Assembly (NCBI GenBank): GCA_905236835.1
Contig: CAJOQY010000240.1
Span: 1 to 10,646, forward strand
Length of the DNA stretch: 10,646 nt
Direction: 5' to 3'
Source: an uncultured Oscillibacter sp.
Lineage (GTDB): Bacteria; Bacillota; Clostridia; Oscillospirales; Oscillospiraceae
This document shows positions 6,319 through 10,646 of the stretch, in pieces. Positions within the stretch are counted from its first letter, which is position 1. Every line of letters starts with the position of its first letter. The position numbers and the translations under genes were made by a program. The notes below the pieces were generated by a model. It made no database searches and was not told where the DNA came from. It saw only the letters and a list, made by a program, of their open reading frames with translations.

Positions 6319-6348
6319 GTATAATCAGCGCAATCTCCGGTCATACTG
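6319..6348 (+). promoter_or_regulatory. Forespore-type (SigG, overlapping SigF) promoter of sigG
   Basis: GTATA (6319-6323), exactly 18 bases, then CATACTG (6342-6348). This fits the SigG consensus pattern GHATR-N18-CATWHTA except for the last base. The same -35 with GGTCATACT (6339-6347) also resembles the SigF -10 pattern (GGnrAnAnT), with the spacer one base short and one mismatch. In B. subtilis this gene is switched on by SigF and then by SigG itself. The predicted transcript start, near 6355, lies about 38 bases before the ATG. Confidence 0.7.
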
Positions 6349-6376
6349 CTCAAAAGGGTCCGTTTCAGCCGGAGAG

Positions 6377-6384
6377 AGGAGAGG
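6377..6384 (+). promoter_or_regulatory. Shine-Dalgarno that fixes the sigG start
   Basis: AGGAGAGG ends 8 bases before the ATG at 6393. The reading frame is open from 6270, but that extension would include the promoter and does not resemble SigG. Confidence 0.8.
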
Positions 6385-6392
6385 CGTCTTTC

Positions 6393-7163
6393 ATGCAGGG
6401 CAAAGTAGAGATCGCGGGGGTGAACACATCGCGTTTGAAAGTATTAAAAAACGAGGAAACGATGGAACTCCTGCGCCGCGCCAGAAACGGTGATATGAAC
6501 GCGCGAACGGAATTGATTGAAGGCAATCTGCGTCTGGTTTTATCCGTGATCCAGAGATTTTCCAGCCGGGGCGAAAACGCGGATGATTTGTTTCAAGTCG
6601 GCTGTGTGGGTTTAATCAAGGCGATTGATAATTTTGATATTAATCAGCCGGTGAGATTCTCGACATACGGCGTGCCGATGATTGTCGGCGAAATCCGGCG
6701 GTATTTGAGAGACAACAGCGCGATACGGGTATCGCGAAGCCTGCGCGACACGGCCTATCGCGTTTTACAGGCGCGTGAACGCCTGATGGCCGCCGGACAG
6801 CGTGAGCCGACCGTGGAACAAATCGCCCAAGAACTGGATATTCCCCGCGAGGAAGTTGTTTTCGCCATGGACGCCATGGCCGATCCGGTTTCGCTTTATG
6901 ATCCCGTTTATTCCGACGCCGGGGACACGCTGACGGTCATGGATCAGGTCCGGGACACGAAAAACACGGATGAGGCGTGGACGGATCGAATCGCCTTGAA
7001 AGACGCGTTACAGCGTCTGAACGAACGGGAACGGCGCATTTTGTCTTTGAGATTTTACGAAGGCAAGACGCAGATGGAAGTTTCCGGGGAAGTGGGCATT
7101 TCACAGGCGCAGGTGTCGCGGCTGGAAAAAGGCGCGATCAACGCCATTCGCAAGAATTTATAA
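6393..7163 (+). CDS. sigG: RNA polymerase forespore sigma factor SigG
   Basis: A 256-residue sigma-70 family factor that directs late forespore transcription (SASP, germination and DPA-uptake genes). The N-terminus KVEIAGVNTSRLKVLKNEE is diagnostic: it parallels the KVEICGV-TSKL-VL opening of Bacillus SigG and separates it from SigF and SigB. Region 2 contains GNLRLVLSVIQRF (44-56), DDLFQVGCVGLIKAIDNFD (64-82, core binding and -10 recognition) and VRFSTYGVPMIVGEIRRYLRDN (87-108). Region 3 follows with IRVSRSLRD (111-119). Region 4 ends in the -35-recognition helix-turn-helix around GISQAQVSRLEKGAI (235-249). Length agrees with the ~260 residues of B. subtilis SigG. It stands alone here; in many spore formers it follows spoIIGA-sigE. 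Regulation is probably forespore-specific through the promoter at 6319-6348. Confidence 0.96.
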   Translation: MQGKVEIAGVNTSRLKVLKNEETMELLRRARNGDMNARTELIEGNLRLVLSVIQRFSSRGENADDLFQVGCVGLIKAIDNFDINQPVRFSTYGVPMIVGEIRRYLRDNSAIRVSRSLRDTAYRVLQARERLMAAGQREPTVEQIAQELDIPREEVVFAMDAMADPVSLYDPVYSDAGDTLTVMDQVRDTKNTDEAWTDRIALKDALQRLNERERRILSLRFYEGKTQMEVSGEVGISQAQVSRLEKGAINAIRKNL

Positions 7164-7226
7164 ACAAGCCTGACGAGAGAAAGAATAGAATCAAAAAATT
7201 TTCCGTGCGCGCAATTGAAATTTACT

Positions 7227-7261
7227 CTGTCCCCCTCTTCTAAATCAGGAGAGGGGGACAG
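7227..7261. repeat. Perfect hairpin with CTGTCCCC/GGGGACAG ends
   Basis: CTGTCCCCCTCT (7227-7238) and AGAGGGGGACAG (7250-7261) are perfect 12-base arms around an 11-base loop. No T run follows on either strand, so it is a poor intrinsic terminator. The CTGTCCCC/GGGGACAG ends resemble dispersed palindromes mobilised by REP-associated tyrosine transposases; that link is inference. Confidence 0.65.
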
Positions 7262-7276
7262 CGATTCGCGTTATTT

Positions 7277-7319
7277 CTGTCTATTGGGTTTCTTTCCCGT
7301 GATAAAGAGAAGGGGACAG
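7277..7319. repeat. Second, imperfect hairpin with the same GGGGACAG end
   Basis: CTGTC (7277-7281) faces GACAG (7315-7319), and TTTCTTT (7290-7296) faces AAAGAGA (7304-7310) imperfectly. Its right arm GAGAAGGGGACAGGCGACGCG copies, with changes, the right arm and flank of the first hairpin (GAGAGGGGGACAGCGATTCGCG, from 7249). The two look like a diverged tandem pair. Confidence 0.45.
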
Positions 7320-7389
7320 GCGACGCGCTTCATGGTCTTTTTCAACGAAAATTTTACGCATACGAGAAAAAGCAAAATTCGCGTACCGC

Positions 7390-7418
7390 TTGACAGACGC
7401 GCGTTTCTGTAATAAAAT
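7390..7418 (+). promoter_or_regulatory. Housekeeping promoter for the symporter gene
   Basis: TTGACA (7390-7395, perfect -35), exactly 17 bases, then TAAAAT (7413-7418, 5 of 6). This is the best SigA-type promoter in the window and predicts a leader of about 60 bases. Confidence 0.8.
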
Positions 7419-7483
7419 AAAATTATAAATAAAAATCTGTTATATTAAGAGAGAAAATATCAACATAAGGGGAGAACGCCAAA

Positions 7484-8746
7484 ATGGAGATTTTAAAAAC
7501 GCTTCGCGGAGCGGCGGACGCGTATAATCGCGTTTCTTTGATTCTGAGAATCTTTTGCGGGATTATTTTAGGCGTCCTGCTCTCGTTCCTGTTCCCCGGT
7601 CTGGGCGGAATCGCCATGCTGGGAGATTTATTTGTAGGCGCTTTGAAGGCAATCGCGCCTCTGCTGGTGTTTCTGCTGGTCATCAGCGCGCTTTCACAGG
7701 GCGGCGGCAAACTGGACAGCCGTTTCGGAATGGTGATTTTTTATTATCTTTTGACGACGTTTCTGGCGGCGTTTCTGGCGGTGTTAGCGAGTTTCGCGTT
7801 CCCGGTTGATCTGGTCCTGACAGCGGAAGCGACGGGAGAAGCCGCGCCGCCGTCCGGCATAGCGGAGGTATTGGGTAATTTATTATTAAACATGATCGCC
7901 AATCCGCTGGCGTCGATTATTGACGGCAAATATCTTGGCATTTTATTCTGGGCGGTTGTATTCGGAATCGCGCTGAAATCAGTAGCAAGCGGCACGACAA
8001 AAACGATGTTTTCCGATCTGGCCGATTCGGTTTCACAGTCCGTCCGGTGGATTATTAATTTAGCGCCGTTTGGCATTATGGGCTTGGTATACGCGTCAGT
8101 ATCGTCTTATGGCGTGGAGATTTTCACGATTTACGGAAAACTGGTCGCGTTGCTGGTATCCTGTATGTTAATCGCGGCGCTGGTGATCAATCCCATTGTC
8201 GTGGCGATTTCCCTGCGTCGCAATCCATATCCTTTGGTATTCCGCTGTATCCGTGAGAGCGGCCTGACCGCGTTTTTCACCAGAAGTTCCGCCGCGAATA
8301 TCCCGGTCAATATGGCGTTGTGTGAAAAACTGGGACTTGATAAAGATATGTATTCCGTGTCAATCCCGCTTGGCGCGACGATTAATATGGACGGCGCGGC
8401 CATTACGATTTCCATTATGACGCTGGCGGCGGTGCATACGATGGGGATTGCCGTGGACTTGCCTACCGCGCTGTTTTTAAGCGTATTGTCGACGCTGGCG
8501 GCCTGCGGCGCGTCCGGCGTGGCGGGCGGTTCGCTGTTGCTGATCCCGATGGCCTGTTCTCTGTTCGGCATTTCCAATGATATTGCCATGCAGGTTGTCG
8601 GCGTCGGATTTATTATCGGCGTGGTTCAGGACAGTCTGGAAACGGCGCTGAATTCCTCCGGCGACGTGATTTTCGCCGCGACCGCGGAGTATTACGAATG
8701 GAAAAAACAGGGGAAACCCCTCCCGGATTTTATGACGCGGAAATAA
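7484..8746 (+). CDS. sstT: SstT-type Na+/serine-threonine symporter
   Basis: A 420-residue dicarboxylate/amino acid:cation symporter (DAACS family). Its best match by motif is SstT, which imports serine and threonine with sodium. The hydrophobic protein has about eight membrane segments plus re-entrant loops. Diagnostic stretches are [20 protein letters not shown] (266-285), with the serine-rich first hairpin; [13 protein letters not shown] (297-309), with the NMDG cation/substrate motif; the second hairpin region [31 protein letters not shown] (340-370); and [14 protein letters not shown] (382-395). E. coli SstT is 414 residues. The TRSSAANIP and ALNSS motifs favour SstT over glutamate/aspartate GltP-type carriers, but substrate is inferred. 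The ATG follows AAGGGGAG (7467-7474) at 9 bases. It appears to be a single-gene unit between its own promoter and the terminator at 8782-8821. Import of threonine or serine would complement the hom/lysC genes nearby. Confidence 0.93.
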   Translation: MEILKTLRGAADAYNRVSLILRIFCGIILGVLLSFLFPGLGGIAMLGDLFVGALKAIAPLLVFLLVISALSQGGGKLDSRFGMVIFYYLLTTFLAAFLAVLASFAFPVDLVLTAEATGEAAPPSGIAEVLGNLLLNMIANPLASIIDGKYLGILFWAVVFGIALKSVASGTTKTMFSDLADSVSQSVRWIINLAPFGIMGLVYASVSSYGVEIFTIYGKLVALLVSCMLIAALVINPIVVAISLRRNPYPLVFRCIRESGLTAFFTRSSAANIPVNMALCEKLGLDKDMYSVSIPLGATINMDGAAITISIMTLAAVHTMGIAVDLPTALFLSVLSTLAACGASGVAGGSLLLIPMACSLFGISNDIAMQVVGVGFIIGVVQDSLETALNSSGDVIFAATAEYYEWKKQGKPLPDFMTRK

Positions 8747-8781
8747 GGGCGAAAGATAATAAAATATAAATATATATAAAA

Positions 8782-8826
8782 ACGGTCGTTTCGTAATCCG
8801 GATTTTTGATGAAACGACCGTGATTT
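8782..8826 (+). terminator. Intrinsic terminator after sstT
   Basis: ACGGTCGTTTC (8782-8792) and GAAACGACCGT (8811-8821) form a perfect 11-pair stem with an 18-base loop, followed by a short T tract (GATTTTA). It separates sstT from the metG promoter. Confidence 0.75.
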
Positions 8827-8841
8827 TATGCCGAAACGGGA

Positions 8842-8870
8842 TTGTAATCGCCGGAAAAATCCGGTATAAT
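8842..8870 (+). promoter_or_regulatory. Promoter for metG
   Basis: TTGTAA (8842-8847), exactly 17 bases, then TATAAT (8865-8870, perfect -10). The -35 matches at 4 of 6. The -10 sits in non-A/T sequence (CCGG before it), so it stands out. The predicted leader of about 119 bases includes an A/T-only near-palindrome (8896-8928). I see no T-box or SAM riboswitch signature in it. Confidence 0.65.
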
Positions 8871-8948
8871 ATGCCTGACGCTGTAAAGTGAATATGATAT
8901 ATATAATATAATTATAATATTATCATTAATTTCGGCGTTGGCGCGACT

Positions 8949-8968
8949 GTTCGCGTATGTTCGCATAT
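8949..8968 (+). repeat. Short tandem repeat in the metG leader
   Basis: GTTCGCGTAT followed directly by GTTCGCATAT, two 10-base units with one difference. It lies 13 bases before the metG Shine-Dalgarno. Significance is unknown. Confidence 0.5.
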
Positions 8969-8995
8969 GGGACAGACACGAAAGGAGAATATAAT

Positions 8996-10646
8996 ATGGG
9001 AAAAAGATTTTATATCACGACGCCGATTTATTATCCGTCGGATAAACTGCATATCGGCCACACATATTGTACGGTGGCGACGGACGCTCTGGCGCGTTAT
9101 CATCGTTTGAAGGGTGAGGAAGTGTTGTTTCTGACCGGCACGGACGAACACGGGCAGAAAATCGAGACGAAAGCGAAAGAAGCGGGCGTCACGCCGAAAG
9201 AATTTGTGGATAAGATTGTGGACGGCCCGCAGGGTATCCGGGATTTATGGAAATTAATGAATATATCAAATGATAGATTTATCCGGACGACGGATGATTA
9301 TCATGTGGAAGCGATTCAGCGTATTTTCCGGCGGATGTATGATAACGGGGATATTTATAAAGGCGTGTATCGGGGAAAATACTGTACGCCGTGCGAGTCG
9401 TTCTGGACGGAAAGCCAGTTGAAAGACGGCTGCTGCCCGGACTGCGGACGGCCCGTGATTGACGCGGAGGAAGAGGCGTATTTTTTCAAATTAAGCGAAT
9501 ACGCGGACAGAATCCGGGATTTATTAGAGGGGCGAGACCCGGAGCGTCCGGATTTCTTACAGCCGCAGAGCCGCGTAAATGAAATGGTAAAGAATTTTAT
9601 TGATCCGGGACTGGATGATTTATGCGTGTCGCGCACAAGTTTTTCATGGGGAATCCCGGTGGATTTTGATCCCGGCCATGTGGTCTATGTCTGGATTGAC
9701 GCGTTGTCGAATTATATCACGGCGCTTGGCTATGAAAATGAAAAATACGGGGATTTTAAAAATCCGGAGAGTGATTATCACAAATGGTGGCCGGGCGTGA
9801 ATATCGTCGGGAAAGAAATCGTGAGATTTCATTCGATTATATGGCCGGCGATGTTGATGAGTTTAGGCGAACCGTTGCCGAAGCATGTGTTTGGCCACGG
9901 ATGGCTGTTGCTGGACGGCGGCAAGATGTCGAAATCACGCGGAAACGTGGTGGATCCGTATATTTTAGCGAATCAATTCGGCGTGGACGCGCTGAGATTT
10001 TTCCTGTTGCGGACATTCCCGTTCGGATCGGACGGCAATTTCTCAAATGAATTGTTAATTCAGACGATTAATACGGACTTGGCGAATGATCTGGGGAATT
10101 TATTATCCCGGACAACGGCGATGGCGAACAAATATTTCGCCGGAATTCCGCCGCGCGGGTCTGGATTTGATATAAATTCCGCCGGGGACGCGGCGGAGCG
10201 AAATCCGGAATCGGACGCGCAATTGATTGAGATGGCGTCCAATCTGCGGAATCGGTATGAAGCGCGGATGGAATCTTTCGCGCCGCATAACGCCTTGGCG
10301 GAAGTATTCAAAGTAATTCAAAGAGCGAATAAATATATCGACGAGAACGCGCCGTGGACGCTGGCGAAAGATATGGACGCGAACGGCGCGCGTCTGGGAC
10401 GGGTATTATATAATTTGCTTGAAACAATCCGGATTTGCGGAATTTTATTAACGCCGTTTATCCCGGAATCATGCGAAAAATTATTTATCCAGATCGGCGC
10501 GCCGGAGGACGCGCGGACATGGGAATCCGCCGGGAAATGGGGCGGACTGCCGGAGAATATCAAAATCTCAAAAGGGGAGAATTTATTCCCCCGGGTTGAC
10601 ATGGAAAAGGCGCTCGCGGCGCTGGATAAAGCGGCGGCGGACGCGA
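8996..10646 (+). CDS. metG: Methionyl-tRNA synthetase, 3'-truncated by the window
   Basis: The first 550 codons of a class I aminoacyl-tRNA synthetase that charges tRNA-Met in the cytosol. The catalytic core opens with YITTPIYYPSDKLHIGHTY, including the HIGH signature at residues 19-22. It continues with TGTDEHGQKI (48-57) and a zinc-binding knuckle with CTPC (130-133) and CPDC (147-150). FSWGIPV (216-222), VYVWIDALSNYITALGY (230-246) and KMSKS (310-314) complete the active site. The helical anticodon-binding domain follows (NTDLANDLGNLLSRT, 359-373, onwards). The frame is open to the window end. Family members of about 650 residues often carry a C-terminal tRNA-binding (OB-fold) domain, which would lie outside. 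The ATG has AAGGAG (8982-8987) at 8 bases. Codon choice is strongly biased to GCG, CCG and ACG, as in the other genes. No frameshift or missing motif is seen. Confidence 0.96.
   Translation, partial: MGKRFYITTPIYYPSDKLHIGHTYCTVATDALARYHRLKGEEVLFLTGTDEHGQKIETKAKEAGVTPKEFVDKIVDGPQGIRDLWKLMNISNDRFIRTTDDYHVEAIQRIFRRMYDNGDIYKGVYRGKYCTPCESFWTESQLKDGCCPDCGRPVIDAEEEAYFFKLSEYADRIRDLLEGRDPERPDFLQPQSRVNEMVKNFIDPGLDDLCVSRTSFSWGIPVDFDPGHVVYVWIDALSNYITALGYENEKYGDFKNPESDYHKWWPGVNIVGKEIVRFHSIIWPAMLMSLGEPLPKHVFGHGWLLLDGGKMSKSRGNVVDPYILANQFGVDALRFFLLRTFPFGSDGNFSNELLIQTINTDLANDLGNLLSRTTAMANKYFAGIPPRGSGFDINSAGDAAERNPESDAQLIEMASNLRNRYEARMESFAPHNALAEVFKVIQRANKYIDENAPWTLAKDMDANGARLGRVLYNLLETIRICGILLTPFIPESCEKLFIQIGAPEDARTWESAGKWGGLPENIKISKGENLFPRVDMEKALAALDKAAADA

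Larger units (their letters stand above)
6016..6392. other. 377-base divergent regulatory region
   Basis: This spacer separates the minus-strand ACT-domain/hom genes from plus-strand sigG. It holds a minus-strand promoter (6095-6123), a hairpin-forming inverted repeat next to it (6128-6152), a forespore-type promoter for sigG (6319-6348) and the sigG ribosome binding site. The stretch 6153-6318 shows no gene or clear motif beyond a poor TTGAAA-N19-TATATA pair (6232-6262). No sigE or spoIIGA remnant is present. Confidence 0.7.
7164..7483. other. 320-base spacer between sigG and the symporter gene
   Basis: The spacer has no convincing gene. It contains two hairpins that end in GGGACAG (7227-7261 and 7277-7319), a near-consensus housekeeping promoter (7390-7418) and the symporter ribosome binding site (7467-7474). 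No T-rich intrinsic terminator for sigG is visible unless the first hairpin serves. Confidence 0.7.

Noticed and set aside
6270..6392. 41-codon upstream extension of sigG
   Set aside because: It would cover the forespore promoter and the Shine-Dalgarno, and does not resemble SigG.
7227..7261. Hairpin as the intrinsic terminator of sigG
   Set aside because: The stem is strong but neither side has a T run; kept as a repeat instead.
7332..7412. 26-codon plus-strand frame before sstT
   Set aside because: No ribosome binding site precedes it, it overlaps the sstT promoter and the peptide is unlike anything I recognise.
8131..8589. 152-codon minus-strand reading frame opposite sstT
   Set aside because: It lies wholly antisense to a clear symporter gene and has no recognisable domain.
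1..10646. CRISPR array, tRNA, rRNA, insertion sequence or phage genes
   Set aside because: I found no regularly spaced repeats, no transposase or phage gene and no RNA gene signature.

Overview
The window reads as a piece of chromosome from an endospore-forming member of the Bacillota, most likely a Clostridia-type lineage. Three sporulation genes support this: both dipicolinate synthase subunits and the forespore sigma factor SigG. Codon use is very uniform. Coding DNA is rich in GCG, CCG and ACG codons, while the spacers are almost pure A/T, so nothing here looks recently acquired. There are nine protein genes, two of them cut by the window edges. I see no rRNA, tRNA, CRISPR array, phage or insertion sequence.

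Plus strand, 1-2821: the 3' part of a PLP-dependent 'methionine gamma-lyase / aluminium resistance' (YnbB-type) gene; a small GtrA-family membrane protein; then dpaA and dpaB, translationally coupled by a 4-base overlap. A strong inverted repeat at 2847-2893 closes dpaB and, from the other side, the aspartate kinase gene.

Minus strand, 6015 down to 2925: a UPF0735 (PheB-like) ACT-domain protein, homoserine dehydrogenase (hom) and a two-ACT-domain aspartate kinase (lysC). These are the branch-controlling enzymes of the aspartate family of amino acids. That pathway also supplies the precursor from which DpaAB makes dipicolinate, so the convergent dpaAB/lysC layout echoes the Bacillus operon in which dpaAB sits beside an aspartate kinase gene.

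Plus strand, 6393 to the end: sigG stands alone, without spoIIGA-sigE before it, behind a promoter that fits the forespore SigG/SigF patterns. A 320-base spacer with two hairpins ending in GGGACAG follows. Then come a SstT-type Na+/serine-threonine symporter with a near-consensus housekeeping promoter, a hairpin terminator, and metG, which runs off the right end.

The genes are ordinary core functions. The more interesting signals lie in the spacers: the overlapping SigF/SigG-type promoter, a divergent promoter with an adjacent palindrome, two 15-base odd palindromes flanking hom, and the GGGACAG hairpins. The C-terminal domain of homoserine dehydrogenase is also atypical.
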